Source: Sphingomonas turrisvirgatae (GTDB lineage Bacteria > Pseudomonadota > Alphaproteobacteria > Sphingomonadales > Sphingomonadaceae). Taken from it: a stretch of 64,000 bases of DNA. A program made the translations under genes and the position numbers. Positions within the stretch are counted from its first letter, which is position 1, and each line of letters begins with the position of its first letter. The notes under the pieces are model-generated. The model saw only the letters and a program-made list of their open reading frames with translations, was not told the DNA's origin and ran no database searches. This document shows, piece by piece, positions 53,098-63,359 of this stretch. The stretch is from positions 107,027 to 171,026 of the forward strand of contig NZ_MDDS01000068.1 of the NCBI RefSeq assembly GCF_001721295.1. The letters run 5' to 3'.

Positions 53098-54035
53098 GCC
53101 GCCATCCTCTGCGCGATCTTTTCCGCCGTCTTCAAAGCGGCCGAGGTCATGATGTCGAGATTGCCGGCATAGGCCGGCAGGTAATGCGCCGCGCCCTCGA
53201 CCTCGAGGAATACCGAGACCTTGAGCCCGGTGAACTCGGTGCGTCCGGTTTCCGCCATTTCCGGAATGCGCAGCGGCTGGTTGCCGCCGATCGCCTCGAA
53301 CTGCACCGCCTGTTTCAGGCGATAGCCGGGGACATAGGTCTGCACCTCGCCCACCATGTCCTCGATCGATTGGCGGATCGCGTCGCGGTCGCCATCGTCG
53401 CACAGGCAATAAACGGTGTCCCGCATGATCAGCGGCGGCTCGGCCGGATTGAGCACGATGATCGCCTTACCCCGCGTCGCGCCGCCGACCTCGACGATCG
53501 CCTGGCTCGTCGTTTCGGTGAACTCGTCGATATTGGCGCGCGTGCCCGGCCCGGCGCTCTTCGATGCGATCGAGGCGACGATCTCGCCATAATGTACCTT
53601 CGTCACACGGTTCACCGCTGCGACGATCGGGATTGTCGCCTGGCCGCCGCACGTCACCATGTTGACGTTGGCGGCGTCGAGGTTCGCGTCGCCGTTGACG
53701 GGCGGGATCGTATAGGGGCCGATTGCTGCGGGAGTGAGGTCCACCACACGCTTGCCATGCTGGCGCAGCACCGCATCATGATGCTTGTGCGCCCCGGCAG
53801 AGGTCGCGTCGAACACGATGTCGATCTGCGCGAACTCGGGCATCGCCACCAGTCCGTCGATGCCGCCTGCGGTGATCGGCACACCCAGCCGCTGCGCGCG
53901 CTTTAAGCCGTCGCTCTCGGGATCGATGCCAACGAACGCGCCGATCTCGAGCGTGTCGGACAGGCGCATAATCTTGATCATCAGGTCGGTGCCGATATTG
54001 CCCGATCCGATGATGGCGACCTTGGTCTTCGCCAT
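53094..54035 (-). CDS. mhpF: acetaldehyde dehydrogenase (acylating)
   Basis: 313 residues. NAD-binding [13 protein letters not shown], catalytic Cys in [13 protein letters not shown], and [13 protein letters not shown] are typical of DmpF/MhpF. It turns acetaldehyde into acetyl-CoA and forms a channelling complex with the aldolase. The ATG at 54033-54035 lies 4 bases after the hydratase stop. Confidence 0.95.
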   Translation of the reverse strand: MAKTKVAIIGSGNIGTDLMIKIMRLSDTLEIGAFVGIDPESDGLKRAQRLGVPITAGGIDGLVAMPEFAQIDIVFDATSAGAHKHHDAVLRQHGKRVVDLTPAAIGPYTIPPVNGDANLDAANVNMVTCGGQATIPIVAAVNRVTKVHYGEIVASIASKSAGPGTRANIDEFTETTSQAIVEVGGATRGKAIIVLNPAEPPLIMRDTVYCLCDDGDRDAIRQSIEDMVGEVQTYVPGYRLKQAVQFEAIGGNQPLRIPEMAETGRTEFTGLKVSVFLEVEGAAHYLPAYAGNLDIMTSAALKTAEKIAQRMAA

Positions 54036-54039
54036 GATG

Positions 54040-54822
54040 TCAGTCCTTGTCGTAAGTGAAGCCGACCGTGCCGATGCCGGCGACGCTCGCATGGACCCGA
54101 ATGCCCGGGGTCAGCGCGACCATCGGCCCGAGCGCGCCGGCAAGCAGGATATCGCCGGCCTTCAACGGCTCGCCCCGCGCTGCCAGCGTCTGCGCAAGCC
54201 AGGCGGCAGCGTTCAGTGGATTGCCGAGCGCCGCCGCACCGACGCCGGTCGATACGACCGCGCCGTCGAAAGTCATTTCCATCGCCGCGCCTTCCAGATC
54301 CACGCCTGGGAGCGGCTTGCCTTCGCCAAGCACAAAGAATGCGGACGAGCCGTTATCGGCCACGGTATCGGCGAAGGTGATCTTCCAGTCGGCGATGCGG
54401 CTGTCGACGATCTCGATCGCGGCATGCACGCTCTTCACCGCTGCCGCGACCTGCTCGGCCGTGGTGTCGGCGTTCGGCAGATCCGCGCCGAGCACGAAGG
54501 CGATCTCCGCCTCCGCCTTGGGTTGGAGTGCGCGCGCGGGATCGAGCGAGCCGCCGTCGGCGATCTCCATGTCCGCGAACAGCACGCCGAAATCGGGCTG
54601 ATTCACCCCAAGCTGCGCCTGGACTGCCTTGGCCGTCAGGCCGGCCTTGCGCCCGATGATGCGGCGTCCGTCCGCTTGCCAGAAACGCGTGTTGATGGTC
54701 TGCACCGCATAGGCACCATCGGCATCGGTCGGATCGAGCCAATCGCGCAGCGGCGGGATGGCTCCGCTCGAATAGGCGTCGCGCAACCGCCGTGCGGCCT
54801 CTTCATGGTTGATGTCGCTCAT
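54040..54822 (-). CDS. mhpD: 2-keto-4-pentenoate hydratase
   Basis: 260 residues with the hydratase/decarboxylase fold: [39 protein letters not shown] with acidic metal ligands, [13 protein letters not shown], and [17 protein letters not shown]. It hydrates 2-hydroxypenta-2,4-dienoate to 4-hydroxy-2-oxovalerate. First gene of the hydratase, dehydrogenase, aldolase operon, divergent from the IclR regulator across 77 bases. Confidence 0.94.
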   Translation of the reverse strand: MSDINHEEAARRLRDAYSSGAIPPLRDWLDPTDADGAYAVQTINTRFWQADGRRIIGRKAGLTAKAVQAQLGVNQPDFGVLFADMEIADGGSLDPARALQPKAEAEIAFVLGADLPNADTTAEQVAAAVKSVHAAIEIVDSRIADWKITFADTVADNGSSAFFVLGEGKPLPGVDLEGAAMEMTFDGAVVSTGVGAAALGNPLNAAAWLAQTLAARGEPLKAGDILLAGALGPMVALTPGIRVHASVAGIGTVGFTYDKD

Positions 54823-54889
54823 ACCCGCTCCTCTTTGCAGTCAACCTATGGCCACGCGGCAGTTGGCACCAGCCGAACAGGACGCTAGT

Positions 54890-54906
54890 TTCTCGCAGAA
54901 TGAGAA
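54890..54906. promoter_or_regulatory. possible IclR operator overlapping the iclR start
   Basis: TTCTC-N7-GAGAA lies across the start codon of the IclR-type gene in the divergent region with the hydratase operon. It could serve autoregulation. The 5-bp arms are short. Confidence 0.35.
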
Positions 54907-55694
54907 GCGGTGTGCCTGCGATCCAATCCACCACGCGTGTACTCGCGATGCTCGAAGCGGTCATTGCCGATGGCGGCCGATCGAGCGTGTCGGCGGTTGC
55001 GCGCCAGACAGGCGTCCCCGTCGCAACCGCTCATCGGCAAGTCGCGACGCTGGTGGCCGAAGGTTATCTGGCGCGTACGACGCGCGGCGCGCACATCGCA
55101 GGGCCGCGCCTGCTCACGCTATTGCATCAGGTCGATGAAAAGCAGCTGGTGGTCACCGCCGCCGCACCGTTCATCGCCGATCTTGCCGCAGAGCTCGGGA
55201 CGATCGCTCAACTGGGCACACTTGAAAACGACATGGTGACCTATCGGTTGAAGGCGGGATCGGGCGCGAACGCATTGTTCACGAAGGTCGGCATGCAGCT
55301 GGAGGCCTATTGCTCGGCGATCGGCAAGGTCCTGCTCGCCAGTTTGAGCGATGCCGAGCAACAAGCCTATCTTGCTACCGGGCCGTTTCCGGCGCTGACC
55401 GACCGGACCCTGACCGCCCCGAACGACCTTGCGCGAGAGCTGGAGAAAGTGCGCCAGCAGGGCTTTGCGACCGACGATGCCGAAATCGCCCGGGGGCTGA
55501 TCTGCATGGCGGTTCCGATCCGTGGCGTTCGGGGGCAGGTGGTCGCTGCCATATCGATTAGCCGCAGCAGCGCGTGCTGGCAGGATCGCGAGCGGGATCG
55601 CTATTCGCAAGCGCTGCTGCGCGCGGCCGGGCAGATCGAACAGTCGACATTCGGCGGGATGGGCAGCTTGGCCGGGCAGGCGAGCGGCAGCTAG
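54900..55694 (+). CDS. IclR family transcriptional regulator
   Basis: 264 residues: an N-terminal winged helix (STTRVLAMLEAVIADGGRSS; ARQTGVPVATAHRQVATLVA) and a C-terminal effector domain (AAPFIADLAAELGTIAQLGT; YCSAIGKVLLASLSD; GLICMAVPIRGVRGQVVAAI). IclR proteins of this kind control aromatic-degradation operons. It is divergent from mhpD-F-E and is the probable local regulator. Its stop overlaps that of the convergent hybrid kinase by 4 bases. Confidence 0.91.
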   Translation: MRSGVPAIQSTTRVLAMLEAVIADGGRSSVSAVARQTGVPVATAHRQVATLVAEGYLARTTRGAHIAGPRLLTLLHQVDEKQLVVTAAAPFIADLAAELGTIAQLGTLENDMVTYRLKAGSGANALFTKVGMQLEAYCSAIGKVLLASLSDAEQQAYLATGPFPALTDRTLTAPNDLARELEKVRQQGFATDDAEIARGLICMAVPIRGVRGQVVAAISISRSSACWQDRERDRYSQALLRAAGQIEQSTFGGMGSLAGQASGS

Positions 55695-57385
55695 TCGCCT
55701 TGATCGCCGTTGCCGCCATCGTCCGGCCCGTCCCGGCCGATCAGATCGCCGATCTTTGTCGCCAGCAGCTCGAGCGAGAACGGCTTGGTGATCATCGACA
55801 TATTCTCACCCAGGAAATCGCCGCGTTGGGTTGCCTGTTCGGCATAGCCGGTGATGAACAGGACCGGTAAATCGGGGCGATGGCGGCGTGCGGCGTCGGC
55901 CAGGTCCCGACCGTTGATGCCGGGCATGCCGATGTCGGAAACCATGAGGTCGATGCGCTCGTCAGAGGCGAGCAGTGGCAGCGCGGCAGTCGGGTCGGCG
56001 ATCTCGACGGCCTCATATTGCAGCTCCTGAAGCACTTCGCGGACCAGCATGCGGACCGACTGGTCGTCCTCCACGATCAACACGCGCTCGCCGGAGCCAC
56101 GCCTGGGTGGGGCCTGCCGCTGCGCCGGGGCGGCGGCTTGCGCGGTGGTGGTTGGCAGATACAGTTTCACCGCTGTGCCTAGGCCCGGTTCGCTGTGGAT
56201 GCGTACCGCGCCGCCGCTTTGCTGAGCGAAGCCATAGACCATCGAAAGGCCCAGGCCGGTGCCCTGGCCAATCGGCTTGGTGGTGAAGAAGGGGTCGAAA
56301 ACCTTTTCGAGCAAATCGGCCGGGATGCCGGTCCCGGTGTCGGAGACGGACACCATCACGAATTGACCGAGCGGCAGCCCGGCACGCGTCGCGCTGTGCG
56401 CAGCGTCGACATCGACCAGGCGCGTCTCGATCGTCAGCCGCCCGCCATCGAGCATCGCGTCGCGCGCGTTCAGCGCCAGGTTGAGGATCGCATTTTCCAG
56501 CTGGTTCGCATCGGCAAGCGTGTGCGGAAGATCGGCGCCATAGACGAGCGCCAGTTCGATCTGCTCGGGCAGCGCATGTTCGACCAGCGGCGACATCGAT
56601 GCGACCAGATCGTTGATGTCCAGGGGACGGGGGTCGAGCGACTGGCGTCGCGAGAAGGCGAGCAGCCGGTGCGTGAGTGACGCCGCGCGCTCGGCCGAGC
56701 TGCTGGCCGCATCGATATAGCGGTCGATCTCGTCGGTGCGGCCGGCCGCGATCTTGCGCCGCATCAGATCGAGCGAGCCGATGATACCGGTCAGCATGTT
56801 GTTGAAGTCATGCGCGATTCCACCGGTCAGCTGGCCGACCGCTTCCATCTTCTGGCTTTGGCGCAGCGAAGCCTCGGCGCGTTCGCGCTCGGCGATCTCC
56901 GACTGCAGCCGCGCCAGGGTGTGTTCAAGCTCCGCGGTCCGCTCGCGGACCTGGCTCTCCAGGCGTTCGGCCGCACCGGCCAATGCCTGGCGCTGTTCAT
57001 GCAGGTCGAGGAACACGGCGGCCTTGCCGCGCAGGATGTCGGGTTCGATCGGCTTTTGTATGAAATCGACGGCGCCCGCTTCATACCCCCTGAACCGGCG
57101 CTGCCTATCTGCGCTGCCGGCGGTGACGAAGATGATCGGCACATGCCGGGTGCGTTCGTTGCCGCGCATGAACTCCGCCAGCTCGAACCCGTCCATGCCC
57201 GGCATCTGAACGTCGAGCAGGGCAAGCGCGACTTCATGGCGCAGGAGCAGCTCCAGCGCCTCTTCCCCCGACCGCGCCCTCAGAAACGCGAGTCCCTCGC
57301 GGCGCAGCAATGCTTCGAGCGCAAGCAAATTCTCCTCGAGGTCGTCGACGAGCAGGAAGTGGATCGGTTCGCGCGGATTGATCAT
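55691..57385 (-). CDS. hybrid histidine kinase: receiver, HisKA-HATPase, receiver
   Basis: 564 residues without membrane helices. N-terminal receiver: [18 protein letters not shown], phospho-Asp in [10 protein letters not shown] and [10 protein letters not shown] coiled coil (about 140-185) links it to HisKA ([20 protein letters not shown]), then a HATPase ([33 protein letters not shown]) and a C-terminal receiver ([28 protein letters not shown]). The HDFNN H-box puts it in the HWE/NtrB-like soluble hybrid group. It is the last gene of a four-gene operon and overlaps cheB by 4 bases. Confidence 0.92.
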   Translation of the reverse strand: MINPREPIHFLLVDDLEENLLALEALLRREGLAFLRARSGEEALELLLRHEVALALLDVQMPGMDGFELAEFMRGNERTRHVPIIFVTAGSADRQRRFRGYEAGAVDFIQKPIEPDILRGKAAVFLDLHEQRQALAGAAERLESQVRERTAELEHTLARLQSEIAERERAEASLRQSQKMEAVGQLTGGIAHDFNNMLTGIIGSLDLMRRKIAAGRTDEIDRYIDAASSSAERAASLTHRLLAFSRRQSLDPRPLDINDLVASMSPLVEHALPEQIELALVYGADLPHTLADANQLENAILNLALNARDAMLDGGRLTIETRLVDVDAAHSATRAGLPLGQFVMVSVSDTGTGIPADLLEKVFDPFFTTKPIGQGTGLGLSMVYGFAQQSGGAVRIHSEPGLGTAVKLYLPTTTAQAAAPAQRQAPPRRGSGERVLIVEDDQSVRMLVREVLQELQYEAVEIADPTAALPLLASDERIDLMVSDIGMPGINGRDLADAARRHRPDLPVLFITGYAEQATQRGDFLGENMSMITKPFSLELLATKIGDLIGRDGPDDGGNGDQGD

Positions 57386-57954
57386 GATGTTCCAAGGTTC
57401 AGCAGATGATCGACGATGCCGTCGAGTGACAGGACGATGGCGTCAGGACAGCGGAGAAGCGCCGCGCTCGGCATCGTGGCGGCATAGGCGTGTGCCGGGT
57501 CCTCGACCAGCACCGTGCCGCCTGCGGCGTGCACGGCAGCCGCTCCTCGCGCGCCATCCTCGTTCGCGCCGGTGAGGATCACGGCCACCAAGCCGCGACC
57601 ATAGCTTTCCGCGGCGCTTTCGAACAACACGTCGATCGACGGTCGCGAAAACAGCACCGGCTCGTCGGTGGACAGCGCGATGCTGCGATCGGGTTCGACC
57701 AGCAAGTGATAACCGGGGGGCGCGACATAGACGGTCGCCGGCACGATCGGCTCCTTGTCCTCCGGCTCGCGGACCGCGACGGCGCTCTTGCTTGCGAACA
57801 GCGTCACCAGCCCGGAAGGTGAATCTGGCACATGCACGACGATCAGCACCGGCAGCGGATAGTCGGCGGGCAGGCGCGGCAGGATTTCCGACAGCGCCTG
57901 CACCGCGCCCGCCGATGCGCCGATGACGACCGCGCGAGGATCGGCTTCGCTCAT
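57382..57954 (-). CDS. cheB: CheB-type methylesterase domain protein without receiver
   Basis: 190 residues, only the catalytic half of CheB. Active-site Ser14 is in IGASAGAVQAL, His41 in VVHVPDSPSG, and the Asp in LTGANEDGARGAAAVHAAGG. The missing receiver means control must come from the adjacent kinases or another partner. It demethylates or deamidates receptor Glu residues in known systems, but no chemoreceptor gene is in the window. Both ends overlap neighbours by 4 bases. Confidence 0.9.
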   Translation of the reverse strand: MSEADPRAVVIGASAGAVQALSEILPRLPADYPLPVLIVVHVPDSPSGLVTLFASKSAVAVREPEDKEPIVPATVYVAPPGYHLLVEPDRSIALSTDEPVLFSRPSIDVLFESAAESYGRGLVAVILTGANEDGARGAAAVHAAGGTVLVEDPAHAYAATMPSAALLRCPDAIVLSLDGIVDHLLNLGTS

Positions 57955-58790
57955 CCATCCCGCCGCTGATAGATTTTTTCCTCGCGCACGAACTCGCTGA
58001 AGGCATCGGCATGTGCGGAGAAGCGCAGCGTCTCCTTGGAGCCAAGGCCGAGAAACCCGCGCCGGCTGAGCGAATCCCTGAACAGGCCAACCGCGCGGTC
58101 CTGAAGCTGGCGGTCGAAATAGATCATGACGTTGCGGCACGACACGAACTGGCATTCGGCGAAGACGGCGTCGGTGACCAGGCTGTGGTCGGAAAAGACG
58201 ACCTGCGCGCGCAGTGCCTTGTCGAACACCGCGCGGCCATAGGCCGTGGTGTAATAGTCCGATAGCGACGACTTGCCGCCTGCCAACTGGTGGTTGCGCG
58301 TGAACGCCGCCAGCCGGTCGAGCGCGTAAACGCCGGCCTGCGCTGCTTCGAGCGCGGCGGGATTGATGTCCGTCGCATAGATCAGCGTGCGGTCCAGCAA
58401 CCCTTCCTCATGCAGCATGATCGCAAAGGAATAGAGTTCCTCGCCCTGGCTGCACCCCGCGATCCACAGCTTGAGCGAGGGGTAGGTGCGCAGATGCGGC
58501 AGCACCTTTTCGCGGACCGCACGGAAATAGCCAGGATCGCGAAACATCTCGCTCACCTGCACCGTGAGGTAATCGAGCAAGCGCGTGACCAGGGTGTCGC
58601 CGTGCAGCAGCGCCTGTTGCATCGCCGAGAAATTCTTAAACCCCAGCTGTTCCAACGCTTGTCGCAGCCGGCGCTTGATCGATGCGCGGGCATAATGGCG
58701 AAAGTCGTAGTGATAGCGTCGATACAGCGCCTCAAGCAGCAGCTGAATCTCGATGTCCTCGACCGATTCGCTCCGCACGGCTTCGCTCAT
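57951..58790 (-). CDS. cheR: CheR-type protein-glutamate methyltransferase
   Basis: 279 residues. The N-terminal helical domain (YDFRHYARASIKRRL) precedes the SAM-binding core: EMFRDPGYFRAV, AGCSQGEELYSFAI (CSQGEE where ASTGEE is usual), YATDINPAAL, and SCRNVMIYFDRQLQ. It lacks the TPR or PAS extensions of some CheR proteins. Encoded between the large hybrid kinase and cheB, with 4-base overlaps at both junctions. Confidence 0.92.
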   Translation of the reverse strand: MSEAVRSESVEDIEIQLLLEALYRRYHYDFRHYARASIKRRLRQALEQLGFKNFSAMQQALLHGDTLVTRLLDYLTVQVSEMFRDPGYFRAVREKVLPHLRTYPSLKLWIAGCSQGEELYSFAIMLHEEGLLDRTLIYATDINPAALEAAQAGVYALDRLAAFTRNHQLAGGKSSLSDYYTTAYGRAVFDKALRAQVVFSDHSLVTDAVFAECQFVSCRNVMIYFDRQLQDRAVGLFRDSLSRRGFLGLGSKETLRFSAHADAFSEFVREEKIYQRRDG

Positions 58791-61700
58791 CGCGGCATCC
58801 AGACCCGCACGAGCGAGAGCAGCTTATCGACGTCGAGGGGCTTGGCCATATAGTCGTTGGCGCCGGCAGCCAGGCAATTCGCCTGATCGTCCGGCATCGC
58901 CTTGGCGGTCAGCATGATGACGGGCAGCTTGCCCCAGCGGCGATCCAGCCGCAGGCGGCGCGTGGCTTCCAGCCCGTCCATCACCGGCATCATCACGTCC
59001 ATCAGTACCAGGTCGATCGCGTCGGCCGTGCCGGCGGCGGTATCCAGCGCGTCGAGTGCCTCCTGCCCGTTGCGCGCGATCGTCACTTTGGCGCCGCGCG
59101 GTTCAAGGATGTTGGTCAGCGAATAGACGTTTCGGACATCATCCTCGACGATCAGGATCCGCCGTCCTTCGAGCACTGCATCGCGGTGCCGCGCCTGCTG
59201 GATCATCTTTTGCTGCTCGGGCGGCAGTTCCGAAACCACCTGATGCAAGAACAGCGTGACTTCGTCGAGCAGCCGTTCGGGCGACTTCGCACCCTTGATG
59301 ATGATTGAACTGGAATAGCGGCGCAGTTGCTGTTCGTCCTCCCGGCTGAGATCGTGCCCGGTATAGACGATCACCGGCGGAAAGCCGTGCGCCTCGTCCT
59401 GGCTCAAGGTTTCGAGCAGCGTGAAGCCCGATGCGTCGGGCAGCGTCAGGTCCAGCACCATGCAGTCGAACGTCTGTTCGCGCAGCAGCGCGAGGCATTC
59501 GGCGGCGGTGCCCGCACCTACCGTCTCGACTTCCGGCCCGGCGAGCAGCTTGCCGACCGCGTCGCGCTGCAACGGATCGTCCTCGACGATCAGCACACGG
59601 CGCATGGTGCGGGTGAGCTGCGCCTCCAGCGCTTCCAGCGCTTGTGCCAGATCCTCGCGCTTCACCGGCTTGACCAGATAGCCCATCGCCCCGAGCGAAA
59701 AGGCGGTCTGGGTCTGATCGCTGGCAGAGACGACATGGATCGGGATGTGGCGTGTCGCATCCTCGCGCTTCAGCCGATCGAGCACGGCAAGACCCGACTG
59801 GTCAGGCAGGCCAAGGTCCAGAACGATCGCACTCGGCTTGTGCTCGCGGGCAAGGTCGAGTGCTTCTTCGGCGGTGCCGGCGACGATGGTGCGGAACCCC
59901 GCTTCGCGCGAGATATCGCGGACGATGCCGGCAAAGACGCGATCGTCCTCGACCACCAGCAGCACACGTTGAGCCCCCTCCAATCGCTCGCGATCGTCCT
60001 CGATCGGCGCGAGCCGTGGCGCGCGTCGCGATGCCGGCACGGCAGGCGCCGGCGTCGACGGGGGTGCCGTCGAGGGCGCGGCCGCAGCCGGTTCGCCGCG
60101 CGGTTCGACCAGCGCCGGATCGTAATCGACCGGGATCATTAGGGTGAAGCTGCTGCCCGCGCCTGGCTTGCTTTCCAGCGAAATCGTGCCGCCGAGCAAC
60201 CGCGCCAGCTCACGCGAGATCGACAGACCAAGGCCCGTGCCGCCGAACTTGCGGTTGATCGCGCCATCGGCCTGGCGAAACGCTTCGAAGATCGCCTGAT
60301 GCTGTTCGGCCGAGATGCCGATTCCGGTATCGGTCACGGTCAACGCCACGCGATCCTCGCGCACCGGCGCGATGCTTAGCGTCACGCTTCCGGCCTCGGT
60401 GAACTTGAAGGCATTGGCGAGCAGATTCTTGAGGATCTGTTCAAGTCGCTGGCGGTCGGTGCCGATCGTCGGCTCCGAGTCATCGGCGATGTCGATCTTG
60501 AATTCGAGGCCACGTTCCCTGGCGATCGGGTCGAACGTCTGGCGCAGATCGGCGGCCAGGCGAGCCAGGGTGACCGCCTGGGCGTCGATCTCGATATGCC
60601 CGGCCTCGATCTTCGATAGGTCGAGAATATCGTTGATCAGGTTCAGCAGATCGTTGCCCGATGCCTGGATGGTGCGGGCATATTGCGTCTGTTCGTCGGT
60701 GAGATTGCCGTGCGGATTGTCGCCGAGCAGCTTCGAGAGGATCAGCAGCGAGTTGAGCGGGGTACGCAGCTCGTGGCTCATATTGGAGAGGAAGTCGGAC
60801 TTGTACTGGCTGGCCTGTTCTAGCTCGCGCGCCTTCAGCTCGACCGCGGCACTCGTGCGGGCAAGGTCGTCCCGTTGCGTCTCAAGAAGTTGTGCCTGTT
60901 CTTCCAGCTGGGAATTGGTCTGCTCGAGCTCGACCTGCTGCTGCTCCAGCCGCACGGCGGATTCCTTGAGCGCGCGGCCCTGTTCCTCCAGCTCCTCGTT
61001 CGAGACCTTCAGCTCCTCGCTCTGCACTTGAAGCTCTTCGGACTGGCGCTGCGTTTCTTCGAGGAGCGCCTGAAGCTCCGTGCGATATTTGGCTGAGCGC
61101 AGCGCGACGCCGGCGGGATGGGCGATTCGCTCAAGAAACTCGATCGTTGCCGCATCCACCGGGTGCAGGAAGCCAAGCTCGATGACCGCGTTCACTTCGC
61201 CATCGGCGTTGAGCGGAGCGATAAGCAGGTGGCGCGGCTTGTCGCGACCCAATGCCGAGCCGAGTGTCAGATAGCCATCGGGCACGTCGTCCAGCACCAC
61301 CGGCGCGCCATCGGCGGCAACCCGACCGAGCATGCCTTCACGCAGAGCGAACCGTTCGGGCACGATGGCGCCATCGGGCACGCCAAGCATCGCAAGGCGC
61401 TCGAAAGCACCATGCTCCCCCTTGAACAATACGCTGGCCTGGGCGCCGAGATGGGGCGTCAGGAAATCGAGGATGCTCTCGCTCAATTCCTGCACGCCCT
61501 TGTCACCCAGCATCGCCTGGCCAAGGCCGACTTCACCCGCCTGCAACCAGGCTTGGCGCTGCCGTGAGAGCGTGCTGCGGTGTACGAGCAGGCCCACAGC
61601 GAGCGTCAGGCCGATGCCGAGGATTGCGGCGAGGATGCCGCTCAACGTCGCGGTCGAATAGGCGCTGTCCATCTGCTGGAGCCGGACACCGCGCAGCCGC

Positions 61701-62227
61701 CGCTCTTCGTTGCGCATGGCATCGATCTGCGCCCGCACGGCGTCCATCTGCACCTTGCCGCGGTCAGTGTTGACGACCTCCAGCGCCGCCGCTGTGCCCT
61801 GGGTCCGCCGCAGCTCGATGGTCTGCCGCAGTTCGTTGTACCTTGCGTCGAGACGCGGCTTCAGCCGGCGCAGGTTGAGTTGTTGAACGGGATTGTCGGC
61901 GACCAGCGCTTGAATGGTGGTCACGCTGGCGTCCGCGCGCGCCACCGCGTCCTGATAAGGCTCGAGATAGCGATTGTTGCCGGTCAACAGAAAACCGCGC
62001 TGCCCGGTTTCCGCGTCCTGCGCCGCGGACAACAGGCTGCTCAACTCCGTGATGACCTCATGCGTATGCACGACCTTGGCTGTGTCGGCGCGCAGCGTGA
62101 GCATGTTTGAATAGGCGAGCGCGCCGGTGATCAGAAAAAAGATCAGCGCGCCACCGACGCCCAGGGCTGTGCCCAGGCCGATCCTGTTGCGCGCATGGGG
62201 CAGGGCGCTCACGGAGCGGTTCGCCAT
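58787..62227 (-). CDS. large hybrid histidine kinase: CHASE3, GAF, HisKA-HATPase, three receivers
   Basis: 1146 residues. Membrane helix (about 18-40), periplasmic CHASE3 (ELSSLLSAAQDAETGQRGFL then LTGNNRYLEPY), second helix (about 195-220), GAF domain (about 230-390), a long Glu/Gln coiled coil (390-480), HisKA (SNMSHELRTPLNSLLILSKL), HATPase (GTGLGLSISRELARLLGG), then three receivers with Asp in VLDLGLPDQSG, VLDLTLPDASG and LMDVMMPVMDG. The middle receiver has IIIKGAKSPE at the usual Lys-Pro position, so its control may differ. First gene of the operon with cheR, cheB and the second kinase. Confidence 0.93.
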   Translation of the reverse strand: MANRSVSALPHARNRIGLGTALGVGGALIFFLITGALAYSNMLTLRADTAKVVHTHEVITELSSLLSAAQDAETGQRGFLLTGNNRYLEPYQDAVARADASVTTIQALVADNPVQQLNLRRLKPRLDARYNELRQTIELRRTQGTAAALEVVNTDRGKVQMDAVRAQIDAMRNEERRLRGVRLQQMDSAYSTATLSGILAAILGIGLTLAVGLLVHRSTLSRQRQAWLQAGEVGLGQAMLGDKGVQELSESILDFLTPHLGAQASVLFKGEHGAFERLAMLGVPDGAIVPERFALREGMLGRVAADGAPVVLDDVPDGYLTLGSALGRDKPRHLLIAPLNADGEVNAVIELGFLHPVDAATIEFLERIAHPAGVALRSAKYRTELQALLEETQRQSEELQVQSEELKVSNEELEEQGRALKESAVRLEQQQVELEQTNSQLEEQAQLLETQRDDLARTSAAVELKARELEQASQYKSDFLSNMSHELRTPLNSLLILSKLLGDNPHGNLTDEQTQYARTIQASGNDLLNLINDILDLSKIEAGHIEIDAQAVTLARLAADLRQTFDPIARERGLEFKIDIADDSEPTIGTDRQRLEQILKNLLANAFKFTEAGSVTLSIAPVREDRVALTVTDTGIGISAEQHQAIFEAFRQADGAINRKFGGTGLGLSISRELARLLGGTISLESKPGAGSSFTLMIPVDYDPALVEPRGEPAAAAPSTAPPSTPAPAVPASRRAPRLAPIEDDRERLEGAQRVLLVVEDDRVFAGIVRDISREAGFRTIVAGTAEEALDLAREHKPSAIVLDLGLPDQSGLAVLDRLKREDATRHIPIHVVSASDQTQTAFSLGAMGYLVKPVKREDLAQALEALEAQLTRTMRRVLIVEDDPLQRDAVGKLLAGPEVETVGAGTAAECLALLREQTFDCMVLDLTLPDASGFTLLETLSQDEAHGFPPVIVYTGHDLSREDEQQLRRYSSSIIIKGAKSPERLLDEVTLFLHQVVSELPPEQQKMIQQARHRDAVLEGRRILIVEDDVRNVYSLTNILEPRGAKVTIARNGQEALDALDTAAGTADAIDLVLMDVMMPVMDGLEATRRLRLDRRWGKLPVIMLTAKAMPDDQANCLAAGANDYMAKPLDVDKLLSLVRVWMPR

Positions 62228-62509
62228 ATTACTCTACATCCCGGCAGTGGGTAATCTTCGCTCCGGTTTCATGGCTGGCGCGCCAGTGCAAGTCGCAATT
62301 GCCTCGTATTCGGCCCGGCAACTGCGCCCGCAACGATCGGCAGCGCTGAGCGACGGACGTCTGGCGACGATCAAGCTGCTGCAAAACGGGACCATTCCGG
62401 AACCGGGCGATCGATCCTGCCGTTGAGCGACTATGCTGGAGGCGATCAGCCTGTTGATGGAATATCTGCGACGCGACTTGGGCGGCGTTCGGTCAGCTGG
62501 CCAAGGACG

Positions 62510-63247
62510 ATGAGCGCATCGACCCGCAATGCCGTGCTGCGAGCCGAAGCCGACGCCGCCGGTACCGACACGCATCGGATGCCGGTAACGCAGCGCTGGC
62601 GGTTTGGAGGCGCGGCCGGCGTGTCGCTCACGTTCGCACTTCTGGCCGGCGGTCTGGCGGGCTTGGCTTGGCGGCGAGGCCGCAGGAAGCGAGCGTGCGC
62701 CGGCTTTGCGCCCGATGGCACGCAGGCGCAGCTTGAGGCGATGGTTCGGCGCGCGTCCAGCCTGCTCGGACCCGCCCCAGATCTACGCACCGGACGTTCG
62801 CGCCCGGAGGCCGAGCGGCTGCATCAGGTTATCGACGCCCAAGGGCCGCTGATGCGCGATGGCAAGCGCGCGCCGCTTGCCGAACCACTGCCCGACGCCG
62901 TGCCGATGACCGGCGAAGAAGACCCGATCGTCGAGGTCGATGATCCGGAATTTGTCGAGATCGTCGCGGAATTCATGCGATCCGAGCGGCATGCCAAGGT
63001 CAGGCATGACGGAACCGCCCGGGCCCAGCTGGCGCACGCACTGTTGCCCTTTGCCGATATCAATTGTGAACCCACCGCAGTGATCTGCGCAATCGATGGG
63101 CCGTTCACCGACTTCATCGACTCGCTCACGACGAGAGCAGGCGCGCGGGAGCCGCACGCAGCGGATCGACTGCTGGTTGCGACATTGGCCAGCATGGTGG
63201 CGCGCGCTGGAAATCGAGGCCCTTGCCGGGGCGCCAAGGCGGGTTGA
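62510..63247 (+). CDS. hypothetical protein with one membrane segment
   Basis: 245 residues from an ATG preceded by AAGGA; the frame is open 87 bases further upstream. One membrane helix (GVSLTFALLAGGLAGLAW, about 40-58) is followed by a basic stretch and a soluble, acidic domain (EEDPIVEVDDPEFVEIVAEF). No family recognised. It is the only gene on the plus strand between the kinase operon and the right edge. Codon use is less regular toward the 3' end, so the true extent is uncertain. Confidence 0.5.
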   Translation: MSASTRNAVLRAEADAAGTDTHRMPVTQRWRFGGAAGVSLTFALLAGGLAGLAWRRGRRKRACAGFAPDGTQAQLEAMVRRASSLLGPAPDLRTGRSRPEAERLHQVIDAQGPLMRDGKRAPLAEPLPDAVPMTGEEDPIVEVDDPEFVEIVAEFMRSERHAKVRHDGTARAQLAHALLPFADINCEPTAVICAIDGPFTDFIDSLTTRAGAREPHAADRLLVATLASMVARAGNRGPCRGAKAG

Positions 63248-63359
63248 TCGGCTATCGCTGGACAGCGGAACGCGCATGCGCCGATCACGCTCTTGTGCCC
63301 GACACGTGCTACGATCCCACAGGCAGGTAGCGATTGCACCGACTGCATATGCCGGCCGA
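63248..63359. other. non-coding stretch between the hypothetical gene and the candidate small RNA
   Basis: I see no convincing reading frame, repeat or terminator. It may hold the promoter for the structured element that follows, but no clear -35/-10 pair stands out. Confidence 0.5.
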
